Below, piece by piece: positions 46,865 through 59,056 of a stretch of 64,000 nucleotides of DNA (the first letter of the stretch is position 1; each line of letters starts with the position of its first letter). Origin of the DNA: Parapristionchus giblindavisi (taxonomy: Eukaryota > Nematoda > Chromadorea > Rhabditida > Diplogasteridae); NCBI GenBank assembly GCA_943737045.1, contig CALSFV010000041.1:124001-188000 (forward strand), written 5' to 3'. Below the pieces are notes generated by a model. The model searched no databases, was not told where the DNA came from, and worked only from the letters and a program-made list of their open reading frames with translations. A program made the position numbers and the translations under genes.

Positions 46865-49560
46865 GTAAACCATCTTTTGATGTCATCTAATGTGGAAATT
46901 TTTTTAAATAAGATAAAAAGTTGTTGATGGTATAGTGCAAATGTTAGGGAAAGGAGGGAATGAATGAACGAAGGGATGATGAAATGCAGATGGAAGATTC
47001 TTTGGAAGAGAAATGATTCAGACTGTGGAGAGTAAGTGAGAGATATGAAGAGACCCAGAGATGTTAGAGTCGCAGACAGTTAAGACATAGACAAAGAATG
47101 ATCAGAGATAGGCGAGAGAGTACAGAAAAGTAAGAGAATTAGAGAGAAAAGGAGCTTGTAGAAGAATTGAATGTGAAATGTTAATGATGGATATTCGTGC
47201 AGACAGACAGACTTGGTAGACTAAACGAGATAATCAGACACAGAGAGATTTCTTGGCAAAGTGCCAACTTATCGCTATGGACAATAAGATTATCACTGAC
47301 AACAACAAGAACTGTCTAATATTAATCAATCCCTACTCTTGTACAGTCAACAATACGAGAATAGAAATAGACGAAAATAAAGATTGGAAAGAGTAAAGCA
47401 ATTTCCGTAGTCGAATCATTCTATATTTGATTATCTTTCAATGACACAACATGTATATTTGGATATAGAGGTTCATATCTATTATCTTGGATAATTCCTA
47501 TAAACATTAAGACATGGATATCTTTCATGAGAAACAACGCTTTACATTTGCCGTACTCGACTATATCGTCACGTAAACGAGCGTTATATTTCGCTACGTA
47601 TATGTTGGCGTAAATTTTGGAGTGTGTTGGGTCCAAAAGTGGAAAAATGTGAGAAGTGAGATTGGATTGATAGTAGAATGGGGAAGAAGTAATGTCAGAT
47701 ATGACTCCCTTGGGAATGATGAAAGACGTAGTCTAAAGATTAAGAAGAATACAAAGAGAGAAAGAGAAAGATACACTGTCATAGGAGCATCCTTCTGAAT
47801 TTGCCGAAAAGATCTAAGAATTACACGAGAAGAAGAGGAATATGAAAGAGAGAGAGAAAGAGTACTTCATTGTGAGAGAGTGCAGACAGGTATAAGCATA
47901 TATAAACCAAAGACTAATCTATTGTTCATGTGATAATATGTCAGATGGAACATAGTTCTTCCTTTTTTGTTATCTTTGACATATCCTTTGCTTTTTTATC
48001 TTTGATCTTTCCCAAAAACCTCCTTTTCTTCTCCTAGAAAATGGTAACAAATAACACATGGTAAATATTGCATTACGGAGATCAAGAAGAGATGAGAAAA
48101 GGCATCTCGCAATAATGTGAACAACCAATTAGTACAAGGGAATGAGAGAAAGGGAAAAAATAGAAGAAGTAGAAAGGCGTTGTGCGCCTTTTTAACAGAG
48201 TTGGCATTCTGTAGTTAGGAATCGTCGATATACAAATGAAGTATGCTACGGTATTCCAACTTCTTAAAGAGCGTGATTTCTCATTTTCAAATAAATATTT
48301 TTTCGAGCTGAATAACATGAGATCAAGTAAAAACTTTTTCGAATCGGCATTTTTTTGAATGCTAGTTACCTTTAAAGAGACAAATTATATATAGTATTAA
48401 TTAGAGTTTCGCATCTGATTTCACGAAAAATATCAGAGAGATATATTCTAAAAGTGTATCATGGAATAGAACATTAAATAAATTTACGTAAGTGAACAGC
48501 ACAGGGAAAGATAGAAAGAAAGATAGAGAGCGAAAGATGAGAGAGTACGGTAATGAAGAGATTCAGATGAGCTCATGGATGTGATATTGAATCGATGAGG
48601 ATCATCTATGTATGCATAGTAAGAGTGCGAATAGAAATAGGAGAAGCTACGATTGAATAGACGAAGAGGAGATGTTGACAAAGTGGGAGCTACATTGAAG
48701 GAAGGAGATAGACGGAGGGTTGAGAGAGAGAAAGTGAAGTTGAGAGGTAGAGGGAGAGGTATACGGAGGGCTGAGTAAGAAAGGGAGAGGGAGAGGGAAA
48801 TTGGAAAACAGTAGACGAAGAGCAATAGAAGTACATTGATGAATAGGATGGAAGACATAGGATGTGAATGGGAATGGGTAGAGAGACTATGAGAAAATGT
48901 GAAAGAATTAGAGAAATATATTGTTAAAGAAAGAGATAAAAACAGAAGACAGGGGGATGGAGAATCAGAGAGTCAAAGAAAAATGTAGAAGTTGAAGTTT
49001 ATATTGAAGTAGATGGTGAAAGAATTAGTGAGAAGCTACGAGGGTTGGTGGCTTATTTGCGTTTAGACCAATGGCAGACAAACATGAAGAGAAGCAATGA
49101 AGGATGATGGGTAAGGTAAGAGGTAGTTGGGTTAGAAATGGGGTCAGAGTATCGATTGATATCGAAGCTCAGTTAAAATGAAGGAGAAAATGAGATGGAG
49201 TATGATATCTTCATTGAAAGACCTCATTGTAAGTAAATGTTCACTGATAATGAGTGGGACTTTTATTTTTAAATTTCATAACATTCATTGGCAAAAAAAT
49301 GGTTATAGCCATTAAATGCCCCGTATTGTCGTGTGTGGGAAATGAATTACGTTGAGAAGATTTAAGAGACCGGCTCGGTAAGACTCGAACATGGCCCGGA
49401 CATTCGCGAGGATTTTCTATCTGGCTCAATACTTTCATCATAGACACATAACGGGGGCAGACCGATGAAAGTAATAGTGAAAATCCCTTGAGGCTCAAAC
49501 CCGTCTCACATATGTCACTTTAAATAAAAAATCGAAAAATTCATAACTTTCAATCGAGAC
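46865..49560. other. Purine-rich gene-free stretch
   Basis: From about 46920 to 49230 the plus strand is strongly biased to A and G (GAGAGAAAGAGAAAGA-type runs). Long minus-strand frames here (for example 48858-48484) are Ser/Leu-rich low complexity caused by this bias. A segment at about 47570-47640 (GTCACGTAAACG to GTGTGTTGGGTC) recurs at 62871-62945. No gene is supported. Confidence 0.5.
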
Positions 49561-50051
49561 AGCTAGGCTTTATATTGGTGAATAACATGTCATGCACTCT
49601 TATAAACACAGCTGAACATTAATATCATCTCGTTCTGAATAATTTTTTTCGTGTCTGATTTTCAGATTTTTCTTCTTCTATCCTCGTTGAAGAGATGGCG
49701 CAAGCAGTGAAATAGCGCAAATTGTAGACCTGACGATTATGTGCATGGTGATGACATTCCCTTTGCCAGCCAACATTTTATAGGCTTCGAACAACTATCA
49801 TGTCATTTTACTCGAAGTGATGCGCGTACACAGGAAAAATATACAGATGGGCTCAGCTTACATTTTTCTTTTTTCGACTAGTTCAGCCCTTATTTTTTGC
49901 ATTAAATGTCCATGCAATCCTATACTTGTACACTTATTTACATAATTAAATTCATTATGATAATTCATTTTTGACCAATTGTCTTCAGTGGGCACAATAC
50001 TTCACACAGATTTTGAGAGAGAAGTGAACACGAAGACTGCATGATCATGAC

Positions 50052-50418
50052 TAGAGTTGGCTATTCGGGGGTTGCGGGCCCGCAATAGCTTTGACCTTTT
50101 ATTGCTAATGATTGCGGGCCCGCAATGCGGTGTAAAATCATTGCGGGCTCGCAAACTTGGATGGAGGGGAGGGGGAGCGATTGCGGGCCCGCAATAGCAT
50201 TGCGGGCCCGCAACGAGAGAACGAAGGATAGTGAAGAGATCATAGAAGAACGACCGATCAGAAAAAGTAGAGGGTAGGAATAAAACAGTCGTTGCGGGCC
50301 CGCAATGTCTTTGCGGGCCCGCAATCACTCCCCCTCCCCTCCCTTCGAGGTTGCGGGCCCGCAATGATTTCACAGAGCATTGCGGGCCCGCAATGCGTGT
50401 GCGTTATTGCCAACCCTA
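50052..50418. mobile_element. hAT-like miniature element with mirrored GGGCCC palindromes
   Basis: The ends TAGAGTTGGCTATTCG and the complement of CGTTATTGCCAACCCTA form inverted repeats, and ATCATGAC flanks both sides (50044-50051 and 50419-50426), an 8 bp target duplication as made by hAT transposases. Inside are nine copies of TTGCGGGCCCGCAA (one with a single change) starting at 50072, 50112, 50141, 50181, 50200, 50292, 50311, 50351 and 50380. Spacings are 40, 29, 40, 19, 92, 19, 40, 29, symmetric about the centre. No transposase is present. Confidence 0.88.
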
Positions 50419-50704
50419 ATCATGACTACATATTATTGTAGAACCTACCCTCGTTTTCTTTGTATCCTTTGGTACGAATGGTAAGAATAGCAAATGGTAA
50501 ATGGTAAGTATAGGTATAAATGTAGGACAAGTAAATGGTAAATGTTTTTTTGCATAAACAGAACTGTAATTATATTTGCAATTCCAATTGTCGTAAGAAA
50601 CATTTTCATTCAATACATCATTCAATCCACCAAGTGGCTGTTAACCATCTTAATTGTGATAAATTGCAATGACACACAACGGAATGTATCTACTACGATC
50701 TGTA

Positions 50705-51274
50705 TTTATTACGAGTGTTGAATGTCTGGGGTGAGTACTGTGGGGGGGGGGGACGAGTGGGGGTGGGAATGTCGAGTGTTAGTTGGGTCAGGGGGTCTTA
50801 GTCTTGATTGCGAGCGATGTCAACGATCTGGTTATGGCGTGCTCGCTCTTAGAGGCGTCCTTCAGGGTGTCACTGCGACCCGAGTCGACATTAGTAAGTT
50901 TAAGATTAGTAAGTCAGCATAAGGCTAAGATTAAAGATTAAGTTTACGAATACCTTGTTGCGGCAGTTCTCAACGGAGAATTCTTAGGATGGGCTGGCAC
51001 AGGTTGAGTGGCGATCTATCGAGACTTCAGTACTGCAATGAAATATCAGTTCTACCATCATGGTCTCAATCTTTAAGTTGTTTACGTTTTAATGTCTTAC
51101 GATGTTAAGATGTTAAGGTATTAAAATGTTAAGGTCATAAGGTCTTTAGTTCTCACCTCTTCCCGACGCCACGCGGCCGAGCGACGAAGATTGGGTGCGG
51201 TTTATGACTATGATGTGTAGACGAAGGGCAAAGTGAGAAAGTGATTTGGACCAACCGATTTTGAGGCTTTTATA
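50705..51274 (-). pseudogene. Decayed left copy of the mirrored spliced unit
   Basis: The TATA box (51267-51274) and exon-like blocks of the right unit are mirrored here, but the ATG is changed (CATAAACC instead of CATGAACC). About 65 bp containing the last intron's acceptor is deleted next to GTCGACTCGG near 50890, and the poly-G tract near the 3' end differs in length. The copy therefore cannot splice like the right one. Confidence 0.55.
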
Positions 51275-51432
51275 GCCGATTTCTAAAATGATAATGACCG
51301 ATTTCATTGTCTGAATCACTTAGAATGAGTTCTTGCATAATGCAAACCTTCTACGTGTATTTTTCGAATTTCAGCTTTTTTGTTTTTATGATCATACAAA
51401 ATATAAAAACCAAAACGACATTATCATAACAT

Positions 51433-53423
51433 ATAATAATATCCATAATTTTGTAGACTTGAACCCTCGCTCAATTTTCTTTTTTCCAATACAATTACAC
51501 GTACTCGCGGTCGCAATATGAAACTTAGAGATTATCGATCATCTACTTCTCAATATCTTTCATTTATTAGCAATCGTATTGTGCCAGCATTGAACTGTTT
51601 TGAAAATGTTATTGTAACCCAACCAACCCCTTTTTGTTTTGTCTATGTATTTATCACATATATTTGAGATTCACACAGATGCATCTCACCAACCCCATTA
51701 AGAAAAATGAAAACAAAATTCATCGCATTTACAGGAAGGTTTTTTTTGTTGATATTTTTCAGCATCAAGAAACCTACCTGTACATGCGCTATCTCCCCTC
51801 TAACCTCCCCCCTTCTCCCTCCACAGCATGAAAAATCGAAACTAAATTTGAGGAAAAAGTGATTAGTGGAACCTAATTAGATAAAATTTGATTAAGGACC
51901 CTAATTAGGAAAGTATAAAGTGTGCCCCCGTAATAATCTGGAACTCATTACTCGCGGAGCAAATTATTCAAAACGCGATTTTAAAATTGCTTTGTGTTTT
52001 TATCGGTTTTTAATATTGTTGCAGTGTTATTTCTTTGTATTGAATGTTTCGTGGATAATATAAGATCATTCTAGAACGATCTTCGCTATCACAATTGGTT
52101 TCATCATTGTGTTTCGTTGACCAATTGTTGACTGTATTTCCTCGAATAAAGTCTTGTTCTTACCCTGTTCTTTATCAGTTATCCAAGAGGTTCGCAACCT
52201 TATTTTATCTCCTAATCATCTGTTAGGTGTTCTACTAGGGTACGGGTATTCCTATTGTGAATATAGCCACTATCGATTACATTATTAATGAATCATTTCA
52301 AGTCTCGTGAAGCTAGCGTATTCAGGTATATTATTTATTATCTACTGAAATCTCTCCTTTTATTTCTTTATCATGATCGGACGTATTGAGTATTGAGTTT
52401 TTCTCGTTTTGATTGTCTTGTTTGATAAACGAAGGAATGTTTAGATTCACAAAATCATCAACTGAACAATCATGTCGTTGGTATAAGAAGTTTGTAACAC
52501 TCGCGTCCCTTCGACAGTATTCCTCTCTATTCACATGGATTATATCTAAATCAGAGAAAGATCTTCTCATCTCATGGTGGAAAAAGACAAGGTATTTATA
52601 ATCATTATGACATTATCTATATATTTTTAGGATGTATAACAATAAGTCACTATACCGCAACTGGGTAGTGTAATGCGTCGTTACATTTACCTTTCTCGCC
52701 CATTCCCTTGCCTTTCCCCTGCCAGGCTTGCGCACAGCCTTTCCACCAGCATGCCCATCTATGCCTCAAACCATCGCAGAGAATAACGTAGGTGGTATAT
52801 GATAATACACTATATTTTGACACATAACTGGCCATTTGGAATATTCGGATATTGAAGCACAGCATTCCCCCCAGCGTGTCTACATGTATGAATACGACCT
52901 GACTCCGTTTCTATACTGAGTGATAAGGATCAAAGATCATCTTTCAATATTCATATTGCAGACATACGCGCGAAGAGCCCAAGACACGTCTACTCTGCTC
53001 CCCCAACGAGAACTGTGAAGATGGAATGAAGATAAAATTAGACTCAAGACTCTCGATTTATATTATTGTTGTTGAAATCACCTTGTTGAATGTTGTTTTC
53101 TCGTATTTCCATGTCGTATTTATTGTTAAGTAATTTTATATCATGTTTTCGTCAATAATTGTACGAAAGAAATTATTAGGAAACGTTTCCTAATTCACAA
53201 AAAAAGAAACTTAATTTTAGTAAATTGAAGCTTAATTTAACTAAATTGAACCTTAATTTGATAAAAATTTGAACCTAATTATGGCACAAAATTTTCTAAT
53301 TTTACTCAAATCTAGTTTCGATTTTTGTAAATTAGGTTCTAATTTTTCATGCTGTGTACATCTCTCTCTCTCCCTTTCCCTCTCCCTTCATCTCTCTCTC
53401 CTTCTCCCTTTGAGGGGTATTCT
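51433..53423. other. Central spacer of the 5.8 kb palindrome
   Basis: Partly mirrored AT-rich repeats with CT-rich runs near 51790-51830 and 53365-53410. Poly-pyrimidine and CTAATTA-type motifs recur. A minus-strand frame is listed separately; nothing else is supported. Confidence 0.4.
52331..52570 (-). CDS. Candidate exon or small ORF, 79 aa
   Basis: The frame MRRSFSDLDIIHVNREEYCR and on has balanced, non-repetitive composition and ends in a hydrophilic tail with AATAAA-like sequence overlapping the stop. ATG follows a possible acceptor (CACCATGAG), so it could be a terminal exon. No family is recognised and no partner exons were found. Confidence 0.25.
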   Translation of the reverse strand: MRRSFSDLDIIHVNREEYCRRDASVTNFLYQRHDCSVDDFVNLNIPSFIKQDNQNEKNSILNTSDHDKEIKGEISVDNK

Positions 53424-53591
53424 TATATGTTATGAAAATATCGTTTTGGTTTCTATTATATATTTTGTATGATCAAAAAAACAAAAAAGAGCTGAAATTC
53501 GAAAAATACACGTAGAAGGTTTGCATTATGCAAGAACACATTCTAAGTGATTCAGACAATGAAATCGGTCATTATCATATTAGAAATCGGC

Positions 53592-54217
53592 TATAAAAGC
53601 CTCAAAATCGGTTGGTCCAAATCACTTTCTCACTTTGCCCATCGTCTATTCATCATCCTCATGAACCGCACCCGATCTTCGTAGCTCGTCGCGACGAGGT
53701 GAGACTTTAAGACCTTAAGACCTTATGACCTTATGACCTTAACATTTTAATACCTTAACATCTTAAGACATTAAAACGTAAACAACTTAAAGATTGAGAC
53801 CATGATGGTAGAACTGATATTTCATTGCAGTACTGAAGTCTCGATAGATCGCCACTCAACCTGTGCCAGCCCATCCTAAGAATTCTCCGTTGAGAACTGC
53901 CGCAACAAGGTATTCGTAAACTTAATCTTTAATCTTAGCCTTATGCTGACTTACTAATCTTATCCGTTTCATTTATCTGAATTCTTTTCTTAATCTACAA
54001 AAAGTATTCTTTGCTATTTAGCATCGCCGTCGACTCGGGTCGCAGTGACACCCTGAAGGACGCCTCTAAGAGCGAGCACGCCATAACCAGATCGTTGACA
54101 TCGCTCGCAATCAAGACTAAGACCCCCTGACCCAACTAACACTCGACATTCCCACCCCCACTCGTCCCCCCCCCCCCCCCACAGTACTCACCCCAGACAT
54201 TCAACACTCGTAATAAA
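53592..54217 (+). other. Short spliced transcription unit, coding status unclear (right copy)
   Basis: TATAAAAG at 53592-53599 is followed by exon 1 to 53698, exon 2 at 53831-53909, exon 3 from 54022, and AATAAA at 54212-54217; donors GTGAGA and GTATTC and acceptors TTGCAG and ATTTAG are good. The end of exon 2 and exon 3 join in an open frame ending SDTLKDASKSEHAITRSLTS and so on to TGA 54128-54130. However, ATG 53661 runs into a stop in exon 1, and the coding frame has a TAG near the start of exon 2. So it is a recent pseudogene, a non-coding RNA, or a gene whose true start I have missed. Intron 1 is filled with CTTAAG/CCTTA motifs. Confidence 0.45.
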
Positions 54218-54575
54218 TACAGATCGTAGTAGATACATTCCGTTGTCTGTCATTGCAATTTATCACAATTAAGATGGTTAATAGCCACTTGGTGGATTGA
54301 ATGATGTATTGAATGAAAATGTTTCTTACGACAATTGGAATTGCAAATATAATTACAGTTCTGTTTATGCAAAAAAACATTTACCATTTACTTGTCCTAC
54401 ATTTATACCTATACTTACCATTTACCATTTACTATACTTACCATTTGTCTTTTTGGTTGTTTTCTTGTTCGATTGCTATGACTGTTCTGAAACTGTTGCA
54501 ATTCTCGATGCCTATGAAATGTTGGCTGACCAATGGAATGTTGTCACCATGTACATAATCGTCAGGGCTATAATA

Positions 54576-55168
54576 CCGTCAAAACGAAAAAAAAGTGAAA
54601 CATTTGTCAAATAATTTGACAAAATTTGACAAAAGTTCACAAGATTCCCATTTTTAGCATTTTTCATGATCTTGATGAAGTATTATCTCAGATTTTGTTT
54701 TGTAGATGTGTTTGCCAAATCCAGATAAGCACGACAAAAGTGAAAAAAATAATCAGGAGCGTTGCGGAGCAGAATTGGTATACTGTAGCATACTGTAGAA
54801 TCTTACTGTAAAATTGCTTCCATCGCGCTTTTTTTCGTCTAATCATGGATATATCTAGCATTACCTGACTTCCTATAGCGAATGTGCACTTTTTGGATCA
54901 TTTTATAGATCAGGCTGCAAAACGGGTATACTGTAGAAAATCATACCGTATACCAGTTTCACAAAACAGCGTTCACAGTGATTCATTTAAATTTTTTTCT
55001 TCATAGGTCAATTAGGTAAGCCCAGTGATGCTCAAATACCCTATTGTCTATTAAAAAACTAGTAACCGCGTTTAGATATCATGATTCAAAATTTTCATAA
55101 TCTTGTGAACTTTTGTCAAATTTTGTCAAATTATTTGACAAATGTTTCACTTTTTTTCGTTTTGACGG
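54576..55168. mobile_element. Foldback element, CCGTCAAAACG ends, right arm only
   Basis: CCGTCAAAACGAAAAAAAAG at the left faces CTTTTTTTCGTTTTGACGG at the right, with TA on both sides (54574-54575 and 55169-55170). The arms include TTGTCAAATAATTTGACAAA. The left arm of the palindrome lacks it at the equivalent place (about 49719), so it inserted after the duplication. No transposase is present. Confidence 0.8.
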
Positions 55169-55469
55169 TATGTGCTATGCCACTAGTTGCCCTAGCTCGT
55201 CAACGAGGATAGAAGATAAAAATCTGAAAATCAGACACGAAAAAAATATTCAGAACGAGATGGTATTAATGTTCAGCTGTGTTTATAAGAGTGCATGACA
55301 TGTTATTCACCAATAAAAAGATATAAAAGTTCTCTTAAACACATGGTAAAAGGACTTTTATAAGTAAGTGGAAATATGGAATTGTATTATCCTTTTATTT
55401 TTTTTCGTTATTTATGTAATACATTACAATACATTTATCAATTCAGCACTAAGAAGGGAATGGTCTCAA

Positions 55470-55764
55470 CTAGGGATCCGCATTCGTGCAAATGCACAGC
55501 CGGTACGATCATGAACGAAATAAAAATGATGAAAAGTCATTCTGCACAATTATGACGCATTTTTCGTGCCCATTCGTGCAATAGACATGACAGACCAACC
55601 ACCAATTTTACCAATTTTATGAATGAAAATGAATCAGAATGAGTCAAATGCATTAATTTGCACGAATGAATGCTCAATTATAATAATGAAGTCGTGCGCA
55701 CGACTTTTCTTTCATTTTCAGTTTAAAAATCATTTCGCACGAATGCACATTTGCGGATCCCTAG
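55470..55764. mobile_element. 295 bp foldback miniature element
   Basis: CTAGGGATCCGCATTCGTGC at the left mirrors the right end GCGGATCCCTAG, and TTCGTGCAAATGCAC/GCACGAATGCAC recurs in both orientations along its length. No coding capacity. Confidence 0.75.
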
Positions 55765-55797
55765 TCTCAACTCACCATGGAGTTATGACTTGTGATA

Positions 55798-56611
55798 TGA
55801 GGCCGTTTGCGTAAGACTCGACTAAGTGCCGGCACAGCCAAAAAGTCAAAATTTGGGGATAGGGGTTCTCAAGGGTGCTGTTGACGATGGTCATGTTCTT
55901 TTTGCGCCTAGATGCACCGTTGAGGCCAGGCAACGTCGCGTAGAAATCGCCTTTTTAGTCATTTCTCCTCACAAGATGGTGTTAAAATTTAAAGAGTTAA
56001 AGAGATTTCCCAGGGGCAGAATTCGATGGCAATAACGCCTGTCCAATTCTTTTTTTCATGAAAAGTTTTCATGAAAAGTGAGGCGATCAAAGTGGGAAGG
56101 AAGGGGGTGGACGTGATTGTGTCTCTCTGCTCTCTCGTATCACCACATTCTCTCGCCCGTTGTGTCCACTCCAATGGCAAAATGACTGCACTAAAAGTTG
56201 ATTTTCTCGAAAACAAGGTAGTCAAATTGGCTGAAATTTTTTCTATGGAAACATGAAGCCTTTCCGGTCCGATCTATGTATCTCGCATAAAACACTCTTG
56301 TCATTGAGAGAAATATCAATTTGGAAAATTTCTGAAACTTTTCATGAAAAATGAATTGGACAGGCGTTATTGCCATCGAATTCTGCCCCTGGGGGCACAC
56401 TCTTTAAATTTTAACACCATCTTGTGAGGAGAAATGACTAAAAAGGCGATTTCTACGCGACGTTGTCTGGCCTCAACGGTGCATCTAGGCGCAAAAAGAA
56501 CATGACCATCGTCAACAGCACCCTTGAGAACCCCGATCCCCAAATTTTGATTTTTTGACTGTGCCAGATTTCACATAGATATTTTGGTCGAGTCTTACGC
56601 AAACGGCCTGA
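55798..56611. mobile_element. TGAGGCCGTTTGCG foldback element, copy 3 (814 bp)
   Basis: Ends TGAGGCCGTTTGCG and CGCAAACGGCCTGA with TA flanks (55796-55797 and 56612-56613). It matches copies 1 and 2 along the arms but is about 210 bp shorter and more diverged, so it is an older or sublineage copy. Confidence 0.85.
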
Positions 56612-59056
56612 TATATATCATTCGAATCGCCATTCTGTCTGAAAATCCGTTAGAGAGTGGGGATAAAGTACCACCACGTAGCATATTTTGGGATATGGCT
56701 GAGCTAATAAATATATCCCTTTATACTTTCATTCCGAAAAAACTTTATTCTTGTTTTCCCGATGTTTTTTGTGAAACAATTTATTTTCTTTAAATGTATC
56801 ACCGACTACTTGATACTATGGATTAAAAACTACCCGAATATTACAAATTGCGTTCCTTTGCCGCTGAAACCGCTCGATACTCTGACTCCGACCACTTTCT
56901 CGCGCGATATTGCATTTTCGCATATTTTATCGATTTTTTGTGGCGTTTTCTCGTCATTTGCTTTGGCTTTCAGCAAAAATAAAATTATATACATTAAAAA
57001 ACGCGATTTCACTTGGTGCTTTTTTTATACGGGAGTGTGTTTATCATGTTCGTAATTTGAGTGCTATAAGAAAAATTTTTGTAATTCTATAACAGAACGA
57101 CAAAAAATAAACTCCCAACTCTAAATCTTCTGAATATCAAAGAAATCGCTGTATTGTGTCATCAACAATTAAATTTCCGGTCTATTTCCTACTAACACAT
57201 TATGCCTAGGTCATTATAATTAATTACCCGTCAAAAATCTATTTTCTCTATATTTGCGATCTTTAAAAGGTATAAAAAGATTTAATAATTGGATGACGAA
57301 ATTGTATTCAGTTGTCGTCTATCATGGCCAGAACCGAAGTCAACACATGCATACTCAGCAATTTCACCTTCTCATTTTCTCGTTCTATCATGCTTAATTT
57401 CCTAACACTTTATTTCAAGGTTTTGAAAATTAAATATCTGTCGAAGCCGAGAAAAAATGACATATGTACATATACACCCAGTACACCACGGAAGAATTTA
57501 TTCACAAGCAACGAAAAAATCATAAACTTAGAACACACTCTCGCACATCGATGATAAATTGAAACGGGAGAAAATGTTCCAATCGCCTGGTTAATGGTGT
57601 GAATTGATGTAATGGATTGACGATAGTCAGTTTTACTAATAAATTGAGCGGTGAAGAACGCAATAAATGCTTTACTTATTGATGATTTATTTATGAATTA
57701 GTTCATAAACACAGACGATTTAAATTTAAACATTTTTATAAAAAGTCAATGCATTATTATTTCTTTTTTACATTGCCTTAATAATTCACAAAACCATAGA
57801 ATTATTTACTCAAAATATGTTGAATGCGCTTTCACTTGTCGCTTTGGCTTTTCTGGATAGTGAACTATTTCTCTACGGCATTATACTTTTAGGCCATGAA
57901 AACGCTTATTTAAAGCACTTCCCCAGTCTTATTCCAACAGAGGGCGTACACGCATTATATTTCTAAAAATTTGGCTGTACTGTCCTTTAAGTTGTGAATT
58001 GCGTCATATATAGTTATTAAAGGTGGGTTGTACGCATCCGAAATTATTGGATATTTCACTGCGATGTTGGTTATTGCTTAGAAGTTTTGCAGATATTATG
58101 ATTCTTTCATAGTCTATATTGTCTTCATCATCCAATGATCGCTCGATGGAAAAATAATGATAAGAAAAATTATGAGGTCTCTGTTAACAAGGATGTTCCT
58201 TTAAAGAATCATCCTTCAAACTTTTCTTTCCATCAACAATATCTAATTGAAATCTGCTTCTCCATATCTTTATATATTAGTATTTGATGGTTTGATTTTG
58301 AGATTGTTCACTCCAAATGGTTTTCCATGTAGTTTAATCTTTACAAATTCTATCAGGTATTATTCTATTTTTGAATCGTGAACACGTTCTAAAGGAACAC
58401 CTCGAGCTAATTTTACTCTCCAATCTGGCAACACTCTATCGCAGACAAATAAAGCGAGATACAATTGCCAGAGCGGAGAATTTCAAGAATTGCCTTCTTT
58501 GCCTTCCTCCATCCTTTCAATAGTTATTTGTTGAGCAGTGGTGCACTACTTCTTACCAACCTCTTACCAGAGCGTTGTTTCAAACTTTCAAATGCTAATT
58601 TCTGCGCAATTATTCGAGCTTATCAAAACGAGATCAACTTTTTCAAACTATTTCGAATCTAAATTTTTGGATACCAGCTGCCTTTAACAAAACGGCATGA
58701 AACTCAGAAACCAAAGATCATCGGACAATCGGCTTGTTCGCAACGACTAACATTTCACTTTATTTCAATAATTTTAGAGCAATTGATTATATCTATCATT
58801 TTTCTAGTTCCCTCGAGGTTTTATCAATGTTGTTATTGGATATGATTAAGAGGGATGTTATACGACATGACGTCAACTTGCAATATTGTGTTTATCTTAT
58901 GTATATGTGATATAGATTATACTATATTAGGTACAAGATATAGTAGATACACTATTTACAAACACAGGAGGTATTCATACATTTTCTGCTAATATATACA
59001 ATAATATAATATTATTATTCATCAACATGTGAGTATATTTTGAGATCGTCGGAGAA
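56612..59056. other. Gene-poor stretch downstream of the nuclear receptor
   Basis: No firm gene. At 57268 TATAAAAAG precedes a 80-codon frame (57312-57554, MARTEVNTC) without recognisable domain. Near 58370-58530 an open stretch (EHVLKEHLELILLSNLATLY) ends in a stop and could be a decayed coding fragment. Confidence 0.35.

Larger units (their letters stand above)
49561..55318. repeat. 5.8 kb palindrome with mirrored transcription units
   Basis: Shared inverted segments: 49561-49800 with 54480-54570 plus 55173-55318, and about 50483-51432 with about 53424-54430. The two arms carry different later insertions, a 367 bp hAT-like element on the left and a 593 bp foldback on the right. A poly-G tract is 11 long at 50742-50752 and C15 in the mirror at 54166-54180. 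Confidence 0.9.

Noticed and set aside
48484..48858. 124 aa minus-strand frame
   Set aside because: Ser/Leu/Phe-rich translation of a purine-biased strand; no start context or domain.
49241..49498. Possible tRNA (TGTTCGAGTC on the minus strand)
   Set aside because: Only a weak B-box resemblance; no pairing acceptor or anticodon stem could be found.
50072..50393. Repeated 14 bp motif as a CRISPR-like array
   Set aside because: The organism is a nematode, units are palindromes with mirror-symmetric unequal spacing, and they lie inside a transposon with an 8 bp target duplication.
52650..52865. 71 aa minus-strand frame (MLCFNIRIFQ)
   Set aside because: Low-complexity Lys/Gly tail from a simple repeat and no splice support.
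57312..57554. Histone H3-like start (MARTE after a TATA box)
   Set aside because: Only the first four residues resemble H3; the rest has no histone fold sequence.
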